64,000 bases of DNA from an uncultured Blautia sp. (GTDB lineage: Bacteria > Bacillota > Clostridia > Lachnospirales > Lachnospiraceae): contig NZ_CANTKB010000015.1 of the NCBI RefSeq assembly GCF_947654165.1, positions 1-64,000 of the forward strand, written 5' to 3'. A program made the position numbers and the translations under genes. The notes under the pieces are model-generated. The model saw only the letters and a list, made by a program, of their open reading frames with translations. It was not told the DNA's origin and did not search any database. Positions 34,789-43,919 of the stretch are shown one piece after another (the stretch's first letter is position 1; each line of letters opens with the position of its first letter).

Positions 34789-36279
34789 ATGTTAAATAAA
34801 AATATCAGAGATTTAGTTGCTTATGGAATGAAAACAGGATTATTACCTGCCTGTGAAAAAAATTATACTACAAATCTTTTGCTGGATTTATTCCATGAGG
34901 ATGAGTATGAAGAACCTGTGGAAGAACCGGTTTGTGAAGAACTGGAACTGATTTTAAAGGAACTGTTAGACGAAGCAGTAAAAAGAGGCATCATTGAGGA
35001 CAGTATCGGATATCGTGATCTTTTTGATACCAAGATCATGAACTGCCTTATGCCAAGACCGGCACAGGTGCAGGAAACTTTCTGGAAGAAATATGAAGAA
35101 AGCCCACAGACAGCTACGGATTATTTTTATAAACTGAGCCAGGACAGTGATTATATTCGCCGTTACCGGATTAAAAAAGACAGAAAATGGACGGTAGACA
35201 GTGACTACGGTACCATTGATATCACCATTAATCTCTCAAAACCGGAGAAAGATCCAAAAGCCATTGCAGCAGCCAAAAATGCGAAGCAGAGCAGCTATCC
35301 GAAGTGTCTGCTCTGTATGGAAAACGAGGGGTATGCAGGCAGAATGAATCATCCTGCAAGAGAAAATCACAGAATCATTCCGATTACCGTGAATGACTGT
35401 CCGTGGGGATTTCAGTATTCTCCGTATGTATATTATAATGAGCATTGTATCGTCTTTAACGGACAGCATGTACCAATGAAGATTGAGAGAAATACCTTTG
35501 TAAAATTATTTGATTTTGTAAAATTATTCCCTCATTATTTCCTTGGATCGAATGCAGACCTTCCGATCGTCGGCGGTTCTATTTTGAGTCATGATCATTT
35601 CCAGGGCGGTCATTATACCTTTGCCATGGAAACAGCACCGATGGAAGAAATGGTGACCATTCCGGGATATGAAGATGTAGAAGCAGGAATCGTAAAATGG
35701 CCGCTTTCTGTTCTCCGTATCCGCAGTAAAAATGAAAAACGACTGATTGATCTGGCAAGCCATGTATTGGAGGTGTGGAGAGGTTATACAGATGAAGAGG
35801 CATTTGTTTTTGCAGAAACGGACGGAGAGCCTCACAATACCATTACACCGATTGCAAGAAAGAAAGGGGAATTCTTCGAACTGGATCTGACATTGAGAAA
35901 CAATATCACCACAGAAGAGCATCCTCTTGGCGTATATCATCCACATGCTCAGTACCATCATATTAAGAAAGAAAATATTGGTCTGATCGAAGTTATGGGA
36001 CTTGCGGTGCTTCCTGCAAGACTGAAAACAGAACTGGAACTTCTGGGAGAATATCTGGTAGAAGGAAAAGACCCGGCAGAGAATGAATTATTGGAAAAAC
36101 ATGCAGCATGGGTAAAGGAATTCCTGCCAAAATATGAGTCCATCACAAAAGAAAATGTTATGGATATCCTTCAGGAAGAAGTAGGACAGGTATTTGTTCA
36201 TGTACTGGAGGATGCAGGAGTATATAAATGTACAGAAGAAGGAAGAAAAGCATTTAAACGCTTCCTTGCTGCACTGTAA
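34789..36279 (+). CDS. galT: UDP-glucose--hexose-1-phosphate uridylyltransferase, class II
   Basis: 496 residues, the length of the class II (Gram-positive) GalT rather than the 350-residue class I enzyme. Motifs include LLCMENEGYAGRMNHPARENHR, split as CLLCMENEGYAG and MNHPARENHR, the active-site region GGSILSHDHFQGGHYT, and NNITTEEHPLGVYHPH. It exchanges galactose 1-phosphate with UDP-glucose. GalE is not in the window, so the epimerase must be encoded elsewhere. Confidence 0.97.
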   Translation: MLNKNIRDLVAYGMKTGLLPACEKNYTTNLLLDLFHEDEYEEPVEEPVCEELELILKELLDEAVKRGIIEDSIGYRDLFDTKIMNCLMPRPAQVQETFWKKYEESPQTATDYFYKLSQDSDYIRRYRIKKDRKWTVDSDYGTIDITINLSKPEKDPKAIAAAKNAKQSSYPKCLLCMENEGYAGRMNHPARENHRIIPITVNDCPWGFQYSPYVYYNEHCIVFNGQHVPMKIERNTFVKLFDFVKLFPHYFLGSNADLPIVGGSILSHDHFQGGHYTFAMETAPMEEMVTIPGYEDVEAGIVKWPLSVLRIRSKNEKRLIDLASHVLEVWRGYTDEEAFVFAETDGEPHNTITPIARKKGEFFELDLTLRNNITTEEHPLGVYHPHAQYHHIKKENIGLIEVMGLAVLPARLKTELELLGEYLVEGKDPAENELLEKHAAWVKEFLPKYESITKENVMDILQEEVGQVFVHVLEDAGVYKCTEEGRKAFKRFLAAL

Positions 36280-36290
36280 GTAAGAAAACG

Positions 36291-36318
36291 AAAAAGATAG
36301 GCGTCTGCCTGTCTTTTT
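36291..36318 (+). terminator. Terminator of galKT
   Basis: AAGATAGGC (36294-36302) pairs with GCCTGTCTT (36307-36315, one G-T pair) and continues into T6. Confidence 0.85.
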
Positions 36319-36338
36319 TGTTTTTGTTATGGTATAAT
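36310..36338 (+). promoter_or_regulatory. Candidate promoter of the thioesterase-polA unit
   Basis: A perfect TATAAT (36333-36338) lies 32 bases before the start codon. A weak TGTCTT (36310-36315), overlapping the galT terminator, is 17 bases upstream of it. Confidence 0.5.
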
Positions 36339-36370
36339 GATTGCACGATAACAGAAAAAGTGGTGAAATG

Positions 36371-36838
36371 ATGAAAAAACACGTAGAAGATTCTCTTACA
36401 GAACAGACTTATCTTATGCGGCCGAAGTATCTGAACGGGTATGGAAACCTGTTTGGCGGTCAGCTTATGGGATGGATAGATGAAGTGGCAAGTATAGTGG
36501 CAATGCGGCACAGTGAGTCCGATATTACCACAGCAGCTATTGATAACCTGAATTTTAAACAGGGAGCTACCGTAGATGATGTAATCGTGCTGAGAGGAAG
36601 GATCACCCATGTGGGACATACTTCCATGGAAGTTCGAGTGGACACGTATGTGGAAGACCGGCATGGCATGCGGAAGATGATCAACCGGGCTTATGTGGTC
36701 ATGGTAGCAGTGGATGAGCACCACAAGCCGATATCGGTTCCTGGTTTATATGTGGAAACAGAGTCCGAGAAGGCAGAGTGGGAAGGCGGCGAAAAGCGGT
36801 ATGTGCTTCGTAAACAGAGAAGAAAAGAGGGATATTGA
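36371..36838 (+). CDS. Acyl-CoA thioesterase, hotdog fold
   Basis: 155 residues from the ATG at 36371 (GGTG five bases upstream; the ATG at 36368 is also possible). It matches the YciA/BFIT-type hotdog thioesterases: NLFGGQLMGWIDEVASI is the catalytic helix region with an Asp, NLNFKQGATVDDVIVLRG and HTSMEVRVDTY follow. It would hydrolyse acyl-CoA esters; chain specificity cannot be read. Its stop codon overlaps the start of the next gene by one base. Confidence 0.88.
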   Translation: MKKHVEDSLTEQTYLMRPKYLNGYGNLFGGQLMGWIDEVASIVAMRHSESDITTAAIDNLNFKQGATVDDVIVLRGRITHVGHTSMEVRVDTYVEDRHGMRKMINRAYVVMVAVDEHHKPISVPGLYVETESEKAEWEGGEKRYVLRKQRRKEGY

Positions 36839-37668
36839 TGAATCCGGTTTATAAAAAATTAGAACATTGTGTTCAGAGTGTGAGGAAACGGATAGCTTTT
36901 GTACCGAAGGTAGCATTAGTCCTTGGTTCCGGACTGGGAGATTATGCAGAGGAAATCCAGATAGAGAGCGTTTTGCCCTATGAAGAAATAGAAGGTTTTC
37001 CGGTATCCACGGTGCCGGGACATAAGGGAAGATTTGTTTTTGGATATGTGGGGCAGGTGCCTGTAGTGATCATGCAGGGACGGGTGCATTATTATGAGGG
37101 ATATTCTATCACAGATGTGGTACTTCCCATTCGCCTAATGAGGCTTCTGGGTGCGGAGATCTTATTCCTGACCAATGCCGCCGGAGGTGTGAACCCACAG
37201 TTTCATCCGGGAGATTTTATGATGATCACAGACCAGATTTCCTCTTTTGTGCCATCTCCGCTCATTGGTGCCAATGTGGAGGAGCTGGGAGAGCGGTTCA
37301 GTGATATGAGTGAGATTTATGATAAATGTCTGCAGGATTTGCTGATGGATGCTGCACAAGATTTGGAATTGCCTCTTCAAAAAGGGGTTTATATCCAGCT
37401 TACAGGTCCAAACTATGAATCACCGGCAGAGGTGCGGATGTGCAGGCTCTTAGGTGCGGATGCTGTCGGGATGAGTACTGCCTGTGAAGCTGTGGCGGCC
37501 AACCACTGCGGCATGAAGATCTGCGGAATTTCCTGCATCACAAATCTTGCCTGTGGTATGAGTGATACACCTTTGAATCATAAAGAAGTACAGGAGATCG
37601 CAGATAAGCGGGCACCGGAGTTTAAGCGGCTGCTCACAGAAGCGATTTCCCGTATGCAGGGAAAATGA
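36838..37668 (+). CDS. Purine nucleoside phosphorylase, trimeric type
   Basis: 276 residues. It splits inosine/guanosine with phosphate for purine salvage. Motifs of the trimeric family are seen: LGSGLGDYAEEI, the phosphate-site GRVHYYEGYS, FLTNAAGGVNP, LTGPNYESPAEVR, GMSTACEAVAANHCGM and SCITNLACG followed by NHKEV, where the Asn gives purine specificity. It is joined to the thioesterase gene by a TGATG overlap. Could be named punA or deoD2; the symbol is left open. Confidence 0.94.
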   Translation: MNPVYKKLEHCVQSVRKRIAFVPKVALVLGSGLGDYAEEIQIESVLPYEEIEGFPVSTVPGHKGRFVFGYVGQVPVVIMQGRVHYYEGYSITDVVLPIRLMRLLGAEILFLTNAAGGVNPQFHPGDFMMITDQISSFVPSPLIGANVEELGERFSDMSEIYDKCLQDLLMDAAQDLELPLQKGVYIQLTGPNYESPAEVRMCRLLGADAVGMSTACEAVAANHCGMKICGISCITNLACGMSDTPLNHKEVQEIADKRAPEFKRLLTEAISRMQGK

Positions 37669-37687
37669 AGAATTAAAGGAGAACAAT

Positions 37688-40333
37688 ATGAGGGAAAAAA
37701 TCCTGCTGATTGACGGACACAGTATATTAAACAGAGCGTATTACGGACTTCCGGATCTGACCAATTCAGAAGGGCTTCATACTAATGCGATTTATGGTTT
37801 TTTAAATATTTTATTCAAGATGCTTGAGGAGGAAAAGCCGGACTATCTCACCGTTGCATTTGATCTTCATGCTCCCACCTTCCGGCATCAGATGTACGAT
37901 GCTTACAAGGGAACCAGAAAACCCATGCCATCAGAGCTGAGGGAACAGGTTCCGGTGATGAAGGATGTGCTGGCAGCCATGGGTGTTGCCGTGATCTCCA
38001 AAGAGGGATATGAGGCAGATGACCTTCTTGGTACAGTAGCCAAGAGAAGTGAGGCAAAAGGAATGGATGTTACGGTTCTCTCGGGAGACCGTGACCTTCT
38101 TCAGCTTGCCACGGATCACATCTGTATCCGCATCCCCAAGACAAAAGGCGGAAAAACAACCATTGAGGACTATTTTGCCAAAGATGTTCAGGAAGCATAT
38201 CAGCTAAGTCCTTTGCAGATTATTGAATTAAAGGCACTTATGGGAGATACGGCAGATAATATACCGGGACTGCCGGGAGTGGGAGAAAAAACAGCCACTA
38301 AGCTTCTCCTGGAATATGGAAACGTGGAAAATGCCCATGCTCACGCAGAAGAGATCAAGCCAAACAAGGCTAAAAATGCTTTTTTAGAGCATTATGATCT
38401 GGCGGTTCTGAGCAAAAAACTGGCAACCATTAACATAGACAGCCCGGTGGAATATGACTGGGAAACAGCAAGGATCCACAATTTATTTACAGAAGAAGCC
38501 TATGAATTTTTCAAGGAACTGGAATTTAAAAATTTCCTCTCCAAATTTGAATCAACGGGGACGGAAAAAGAGATTCCCATTCAGATGTCTGTTATAACAG
38601 ACTGGGCAGAAGCGGAAGAAGTATTGGGGCAGGCAAAAGAAAAGGCGGAACTTGGGTTAGAGCTTTTGGAAGAAAAGAATCATGTTCTTGGGCTTGGAAT
38701 TGCCTGGAAAGAGGGAGAAGAGGTGAAAGCCTGCTGTTTCCTGCCTCAGGGATTTATGACAGAAGCCTATATTTTGGAAAAAGCCCAGGAACTGTGCAGT
38801 AAAACAGCAAGCATTTCTTCTTTAAATGTAAAGGGAATGCTTAAGCACATGGAATTAGAACATCACAGTGCAATGTTTGACGCAGGGCTGGCAGCTTATC
38901 TGCTGAATCCTCTGAAATCAGAATACACCTATGATGATATTGCAAAAGAATATCTGGGAGAAATGCTTCCGGCAAAAGAAGATTTATTAGGGAAACTTTC
39001 TTATGAAAAAGCAGCAAAAGAACAGGAAGATGCACTGGCAAAGAGTATCTGTTATATGGCTTATGCAGCCCTCTGCTCCAGACAGCCGCTCCTAAAGGCA
39101 CTGGAAGAGACAGGAATGAAGTCATTATTTACAGATATGGAGATGCCTCTTTTATATACCTTGTCCGATATGGAAAAAGAGGGGATTCTGGTCAATGCAG
39201 CAGAGCTGAAAACGTATGGAGAAAATCTCCAGGTACGGATTCAGGAACTGGAAACCTTGATCTGGGACCAGGCGGGGGAAAAATTTAATATCAATTCTCC
39301 GAAGCAGCTTGGCGTGATCCTTTTTGAGAAACTTCAGATGTCGGGAGGCAAGAAGACAAAGACCGGTTATTCGACCGCAGCAGATGTGCTGGATAAGCTG
39401 GCACCGGAGCATAAGATTGTAGCCGATATTCTGGAATACCGTCAGCTTACCAAGTTAAAATCTACCTATGCAGACGGGCTGGCAAATTATATTGACAAAG
39501 GAGGCAGGATACACTCTACCTTCAACCAGACGATTACCGCAACCGGAAGGATCAGCAGTACAGAACCAAATCTTCAGAATATACCGATCCGGACAGAGCT
39601 GGGAAGGCTTTTACGGAAGGTATTTATTCCAAAAGAGGGTTTTGTCTTCCTTGATGCAGACTATTCTCAGATTGAATTGCGGGTTCTGGCCCATATGTCG
39701 GGAGATGAGAAACTGATTCAGGCATACAAAGAAGCACAGGATATTCACAGAATGACTGCTTCCCAGGTATTCCACATCCCCTTTGATGAGGTGACACCGC
39801 TTCAGAGAAGAAATGCCAAGGCAGTCAATTTTGGAATTGTATATGGGATCAGTTCTTTTGGACTGAGCCAGGATTTGAGTATTACCAGAAAAGAAGCGGC
39901 ACAGTATATTGAAAATTATTTTGAAACTTATCCGAAAATAAAAGGATTTTTAGACGGATTAGTGGAATCAGCCAAAGAAGACGGTTATGTAGCAACCATG
40001 TTTGGACGTCGTCGCCCGGTTCCGGAATTGAAATCCAGTAATTTTATGCAGCGTTCTTTTGGGGAGCGTGTGGCAATGAACTCACCTATCCAGGGAACCG
40101 CAGCAGATATCATTAAAATTGCTATGATTCGTGTTCACAGGCGTTTAAAAGAAGAACAATTAAAGTCAAGGCTGATTCTTCAGGTGCATGATGAACTTTT
40201 GATCGAGACAGCCAAAGAAGAAGTAGAGATTGTCTCACAGATTTTAGAAGAAGAGATGAAAGGGGCGGCAGATCTGTCTGTATCCCTGGAGATTGATATG
40301 CATACCGGAGAAAACTGGTATGAGGCGAAATAG
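37688..40333 (+). CDS. polA: DNA polymerase I
   Basis: 881 residues in three domains. The 5' nuclease is at about 1-290 (YKGTRKPMP, EADDLLGTVA, LSGDRDLLQL, DTADNIPGLPGVGEKTA). The middle 3'-5' exonuclease-like domain (about 295-470) lacks the usual DxE metal motif and reads LGLELLEEK at that place, so proofreading is probably absent. The polymerase is from about 470 on with motif A DADYSQIELRVLAH, motif B RRNAKAVNFGIVYGIS and motif C QVHDELLIE. It fills gaps and removes primers. The next gene, coaE, is 24 bases away. Confidence 0.97.
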   Translation: MREKILLIDGHSILNRAYYGLPDLTNSEGLHTNAIYGFLNILFKMLEEEKPDYLTVAFDLHAPTFRHQMYDAYKGTRKPMPSELREQVPVMKDVLAAMGVAVISKEGYEADDLLGTVAKRSEAKGMDVTVLSGDRDLLQLATDHICIRIPKTKGGKTTIEDYFAKDVQEAYQLSPLQIIELKALMGDTADNIPGLPGVGEKTATKLLLEYGNVENAHAHAEEIKPNKAKNAFLEHYDLAVLSKKLATINIDSPVEYDWETARIHNLFTEEAYEFFKELEFKNFLSKFESTGTEKEIPIQMSVITDWAEAEEVLGQAKEKAELGLELLEEKNHVLGLGIAWKEGEEVKACCFLPQGFMTEAYILEKAQELCSKTASISSLNVKGMLKHMELEHHSAMFDAGLAAYLLNPLKSEYTYDDIAKEYLGEMLPAKEDLLGKLSYEKAAKEQEDALAKSICYMAYAALCSRQPLLKALEETGMKSLFTDMEMPLLYTLSDMEKEGILVNAAELKTYGENLQVRIQELETLIWDQAGEKFNINSPKQLGVILFEKLQMSGGKKTKTGYSTAADVLDKLAPEHKIVADILEYRQLTKLKSTYADGLANYIDKGGRIHSTFNQTITATGRISSTEPNLQNIPIRTELGRLLRKVFIPKEGFVFLDADYSQIELRVLAHMSGDEKLIQAYKEAQDIHRMTASQVFHIPFDEVTPLQRRNAKAVNFGIVYGISSFGLSQDLSITRKEAAQYIENYFETYPKIKGFLDGLVESAKEDGYVATMFGRRRPVPELKSSNFMQRSFGERVAMNSPIQGTAADIIKIAMIRVHRRLKEEQLKSRLILQVHDELLIETAKEEVEIVSQILEEEMKGAADLSVSLEIDMHTGENWYEAK

Positions 40334-40357
40334 AGTTGTACAAAGGAGGCAGAGCTT

Positions 40358-40960
40358 ATGAGGATTATAGGAGTAACCGGCGGAGTTGGTTCCGGAAAAA
40401 GTGCAGTATTAAATTATCTTGAAGACCACTTTGATTCCAGAGTGGTGAAGGCAGATGAAGTAGGACATTTACTGATGATGCCCGGAAGAGCTTGTTATGA
40501 GCCTGTTATTGAGTTGTTTGGAGAATGGATCGTAAAAGAAGATACTTCTCTGGACCGTCAGGCCATTGCCTCTATTGTATTTCAGGAGCCGGAAATGCTG
40601 CAAAAACTGGATGACATTGTACATCCGGCAGTTTATCAGTACATTGTCAGGGAGATTGAACGTTCCAAAAAAGAAGGAACAGAATTTTTCTTTATTGAAG
40701 CTGCTTTGCTTTTGGAAGAAAAATATGATGAAATTTGTGATGAGGTGTGGTATATTTATTGCGAAAAAGAAGTCCGTATGGAGCGGCTTCGCCGTGACAG
40801 AGGGTATTCAGATGAAAAAATCGAGAGTCTGATGCGAAATCAGCTCTCCGAGGATGAATTTGAATCCAAATGTGACTTCCAGATTTACAATAGTGAGGAT
40901 GTGGCCTATACCCATCTTCAGATTGAGCGAAGGATGAGAACTTATTATGAATCTATGTAG
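40358..40960 (+). CDS. coaE: Dephospho-CoA kinase
   Basis: 200 residues. It phosphorylates dephospho-CoA, the last step of coenzyme A synthesis. The P-loop GGVGSGKSAVLNYL is near the N-terminus. KADEVGHLLM, DIVHPAVYQYI and FFIEAALLLEE follow the family pattern. AAAGGAGG precedes the ATG. It overlaps the next gene by 14 bases. Confidence 0.95.
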   Translation: MRIIGVTGGVGSGKSAVLNYLEDHFDSRVVKADEVGHLLMMPGRACYEPVIELFGEWIVKEDTSLDRQAIASIVFQEPEMLQKLDDIVHPAVYQYIVREIERSKKEGTEFFFIEAALLLEEKYDEICDEVWYIYCEKEVRMERLRRDRGYSDEKIESLMRNQLSEDEFESKCDFQIYNSEDVAYTHLQIERRMRTYYESM

Positions 40961-41744
40961 TATAGCCAGCGGAAGCAGCGGAAACTGTATTTATGTTGGA
41001 AGCGATACCACCAGTCTTCTGGTGGATGTAGGAATCAGCGGGAAAAGGATCGAAGAAGGACTTCGCAGCATTGACCGTACCACAGGGGAATGCGACGGAA
41101 TTTTGATCACCCATGAACACTCCGACCATATCAAAGGACTTGGGGTGATTTCCAGAAAACACAAAATCCCTATTTATTGTACCAGGGGGACCATGGAAGC
41201 TATGGAACATATGTCATCTCTTGGAAAAATGCCGGAGGGACTGTTCAGACCCATTGAGGCAGACCATACCTATGCCATTGGGGACCTGGAAATACAGCCT
41301 TTTACCATTTCTCACGATGCGGCAGAACCGGTAGGATATCGGATCAACCAGGGAAATAAATCTGCAGGGATTGCCACAGACCTTGGATATTATGATGAAT
41401 ACATAGTACAAAAACTGTCAGGACTTGATGTGCTGCTTTTGGAGGCGAATCATGATGTGAACATGCTTCAGGTGGGAAGTTATCCTTATTATCTGAAACA
41501 GCGTATTTTAGGAAAACGTGGACATCTTTCTAATGAAACCGCAGGAAGACTGTTGTGCAGACTGCTCCATGATCAGATGAAGGCAGTGTTTCTCGGGCAT
41601 TTAAGCAGAGAGAATAATTATGAGGCACTGGCATACGAAACCGTATGCTCTGAAGTTACAATGGGAGAAAATCCATGGAATTCCAGGGATTTTAAAATAA
41701 CTGTTGCACACAGGGATCAGATTTCTGAACTGGTAACAGTCTAA
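40947..41744 (+). CDS. Metallo-beta-lactamase-fold hydrolase (YycJ/WalJ-like)
   Basis: 265 residues. It starts CSIASGSSGNCIYVGS, typical of the YycJ/WalJ group, and has the metal motif ITHEHSDHIKGL, a later ISHDAAEPVGY and LEANHDVNML, and FLGHLSRENN. Members act as nucleic-acid or cell-wall related hydrolases; the substrate here is unknown. It is translationally coupled to coaE. Confidence 0.9.
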   Translation: MNLCSIASGSSGNCIYVGSDTTSLLVDVGISGKRIEEGLRSIDRTTGECDGILITHEHSDHIKGLGVISRKHKIPIYCTRGTMEAMEHMSSLGKMPEGLFRPIEADHTYAIGDLEIQPFTISHDAAEPVGYRINQGNKSAGIATDLGYYDEYIVQKLSGLDVLLLEANHDVNMLQVGSYPYYLKQRILGKRGHLSNETAGRLLCRLLHDQMKAVFLGHLSRENNYEALAYETVCSEVTMGENPWNSRDFKITVAHRDQISELVTV

Positions 41745-41766
41745 AAAAGAGAAAAGGAGTACAGTC

Positions 41767-42039
41767 ATGAAAAAAACCATTATCACAGTTGTAGGAGAAG
41801 ACACCGTAGGAATTATCGCAAAGGTATGTACCTATCTGGCAGAGAATAACATTAATATTTTAAATATTTCTCAGACCATTGTAGATGGATATTTTAATAT
41901 GATGATGATTACTGATACCAGCATGGCTTCTAAGAAACTTAGCGTGATCGCAGAAGAACTGGATGCTGTGGGAAAAGAAATCGGCGTGGTCATCCGTGTA
42001 CAGTTAGAAGATATTTTTACAAAAATGCACAGAATCTAA
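41767..42039 (+). CDS. ACT-domain protein (UPF0237)
   Basis: 90 residues forming a single ACT domain (TVVGEDTVGIIAKVCTYLAE, NILNISQTIVDGYFNM). Such proteins are nearly always encoded next to a PFL-family (UPF0210) protein, as here 31 bases upstream. It probably binds an amino acid or other small ligand and regulates or partners that protein. Confidence 0.93.
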   Translation: MKKTIITVVGEDTVGIIAKVCTYLAENNINILNISQTIVDGYFNMMMITDTSMASKKLSVIAEELDAVGKEIGVVIRVQLEDIFTKMHRI

Positions 42040-42070
42040 AGCAGCAGGGGAAAGGACAGGAGATTAGACT

Positions 42071-43435
42071 ATGATTAATATGTATGAGGTCAATGAGACC
42101 AATAAAATGATTGAGCAGGAAAACCTGGATGTGCGTACCATTACCCTTGGTATCAGTCTCTTGGATTGTATTGATTCTGATTTGCAGCAGGTAAACCGCA
42201 AGATTTACGAAAAAATCACCCGTCTTGCCAGTCATCTGGTGGAGACAGGAGAAGATATTTCCAAAGAATTTGGAATTCCTGTAGTCAATAAACGTATTTC
42301 CGTGACTCCTATTGCACTGATCGGGGGAGCTGCCTGCAAATCTTCAGAAGATTTTGTGACACTGGCACAGACCCTTGACAGAGCGGCAAAAGAGGTTGGC
42401 GTGAATTTTATCGGCGGTTATTCCGCAACAGTGTGCAAGGGTATGACAACAGCAGATGAACTGCTGATCCGTTCTATTCCTGAGGCTCTTGCTACTACAG
42501 AGCGTGTGTGCAGTTCTATTAACCTTGGCTCTACTAAAACGGGAATCAACATGGATGCAGTCCGTCTTATGGGTGATATCGTGGTGGAGACTGCACAGGC
42601 GACGAAAGAGCAGGATTCTCTTGGTTGTGCAAAACTGGTGGTATTCTGCAATGCACCGGATGACAATCCATTTATGGCAGGTGCTTTTCACGGTGTTACA
42701 GAGGCAGATGCGATCATCAATGTAGGTGTATCTGGTCCTGGTGTGGTAAAGACTGCATTGGAGCAGGTAAGAGGAAAAAGCTTTGAAGTCCTTTGTGAGA
42801 CCATTAAGAAAACAGCTTTTAAGGTTACCCGTGTAGGACAACTGGTGGCACAGGAAGCCTCCAAACGTCTGGGCATTCCTTTTGGTATCATTGACTTATC
42901 TCTGGCACCTACACCGGCTATTGGAGACAGCGTGGCAGATATACTCCATGAGATCGGAGTGGAATATGCAGGGGCACCGGGAACGACGGCTGCTCTGGCT
43001 CTCTTAAATGATCAGGTGAAAAAAGGCGGTGTCATGGCCTCTTCTTACGTAGGAGGATTAAGCGGTGCCTTTATTCCGGTCAGTGAAGACCAGGGTATGA
43101 TCGATGCGGTAGTTGCAAATGCTCTGACGATCGAAAAACTGGAAGCTATGACCTGTGTATGTTCCGTAGGGCTGGATATGATTGCAATTCCGGGAGATAC
43201 CAAGGCGACCACCATTGCAGGTATCATTGCAGACGAATGTGCCATTGGTATGGTGAACCAGAAGACCACAGCCGTGCGTCTGATTCCGGTGATTGGAAAA
43301 GGCGTTGGTGAGACTGTGGAATTCGGCGGGCTTTTAGGTTATGCACCGATCATGCCGGTAAATCCCTATTCCTGTGAGAATTTTGTAAACAGGAAGGGCA
43401 GAATCCCTGCACCGATCCATAGCTTTAAGAATTAA
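42071..43435 (+). CDS. PFL-family protein (UPF0210/DUF711)
   Basis: 454 residues. Motifs ITLGISLLDCIDSD, NFIGGYSATVCKGMT, AFHGVTEADAIINVGVSGPG and PAPIHSFKN at the C-terminus are those of the UPF0210 family, which shares the ten-stranded barrel of pyruvate formate-lyase. No glycyl-radical motif is present and the reaction is unknown. It closes the long unit that begins with the thioesterase gene. Confidence 0.92.
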   Translation: MINMYEVNETNKMIEQENLDVRTITLGISLLDCIDSDLQQVNRKIYEKITRLASHLVETGEDISKEFGIPVVNKRISVTPIALIGGAACKSSEDFVTLAQTLDRAAKEVGVNFIGGYSATVCKGMTTADELLIRSIPEALATTERVCSSINLGSTKTGINMDAVRLMGDIVVETAQATKEQDSLGCAKLVVFCNAPDDNPFMAGAFHGVTEADAIINVGVSGPGVVKTALEQVRGKSFEVLCETIKKTAFKVTRVGQLVAQEASKRLGIPFGIIDLSLAPTPAIGDSVADILHEIGVEYAGAPGTTAALALLNDQVKKGGVMASSYVGGLSGAFIPVSEDQGMIDAVVANALTIEKLEAMTCVCSVGLDMIAIPGDTKATTIAGIIADECAIGMVNQKTTAVRLIPVIGKGVGETVEFGGLLGYAPIMPVNPYSCENFVNRKGRIPAPIHSFKN

Positions 43436-43463
43436 TCCGTTTTGGAATATCTATAGGAAAAAG

Positions 43464-43504
43464 ACAACAGTTATGCATTTTTGTGCATGCCTGTTGTTTT
43501 TTTG
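43464..43504 (+). terminator. Terminator after the PFL-family gene
   Basis: ACAACAG (43464-43470) pairs with CTGTTGT (43491-43497), and an inner ATGCA/TGCAT stem extends it. It ends in a T7 run that abuts the next -35 box. Confidence 0.85.
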
Positions 43505-43533
43505 TTGACATATATAGGGAAACAATATAATAT
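43505..43533 (+). promoter_or_regulatory. Promoter of the PadR-HAAS-FtsW operon
   Basis: TTGACA (43505-43510) is followed at 17 bases by TAATAT (43528-43533); TATAAT at 43526 with a 15-base spacer is the alternative. Confidence 0.7.
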
Positions 43534-43565
43534 ATAGATAAACAATATATAGGAAACCTATATAT
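43511..43565 (+). promoter_or_regulatory. Triple operator-like repeat, probable PadR binding sites
   Basis: Three related units follow each other: TATATAGGGAAACAATATA (43511-43529), TATATAGATAAACAATATA (43531-43549) and a perfect 21-base palindrome at 43545-43565 with arms ATATATAGG and CCTATATAT around AAA. They cover the promoter spacer, the -10 box and the start region. PadR regulators commonly bind their own promoters, so autorepression is inferred. Confidence 0.7.
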
Positions 43566-43586
43566 CATAAAAAGGAGGAGTAGAAA

Positions 43587-43916
43587 ATGTCAGTGAGTAA
43601 AAATCTGGTTTCAGGAAGCATGACCATGCTGCTGCTAAAATTATTATCTGAAAAGGATATGTATGGATATGAAATGATTTCAGTTTTGCGGGAGCGTTCG
43701 GAAAATGTATTTGAATTGAAAGCAGGGACGTTGTATCCGCTGCTTCACAGTTTGGAGGAAAAGAACCTGTTAGAAGCCTATGAGCAGGAATTTCTTGGAA
43801 AGGTACGGAAGTATTATTCGATTACCAAGGAAGGAAGAAAGCTGCTGGAGGAAAAACAGGAAGAGTGGAAAGAGTATTCCAAAGGAATCACAGGTGTGCT
43901 GGGATGGGAGGGATGA
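43587..43916 (+). CDS. PadR-family transcriptional regulator
   Basis: 109 residues. The winged helix has the family hallmarks MLLLKLLSEKDMYGYEMI, ELKAGTLYPLLHSLEEKNL and KYYSITKEGRKLLEE, with a short C-terminal dimerisation helix (PadR-s2 type). AAAGGAGGAG precedes the ATG. The gene for a HAAS-domain membrane protein starts 3 bases after its stop, the typical PadR partner arrangement. Confidence 0.95.
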   Translation: MSVSKNLVSGSMTMLLLKLLSEKDMYGYEMISVLRERSENVFELKAGTLYPLLHSLEEKNLLEAYEQEFLGKVRKYYSITKEGRKLLEEKQEEWKEYSKGITGVLGWEG

Positions 43917-43919
43917 CAT

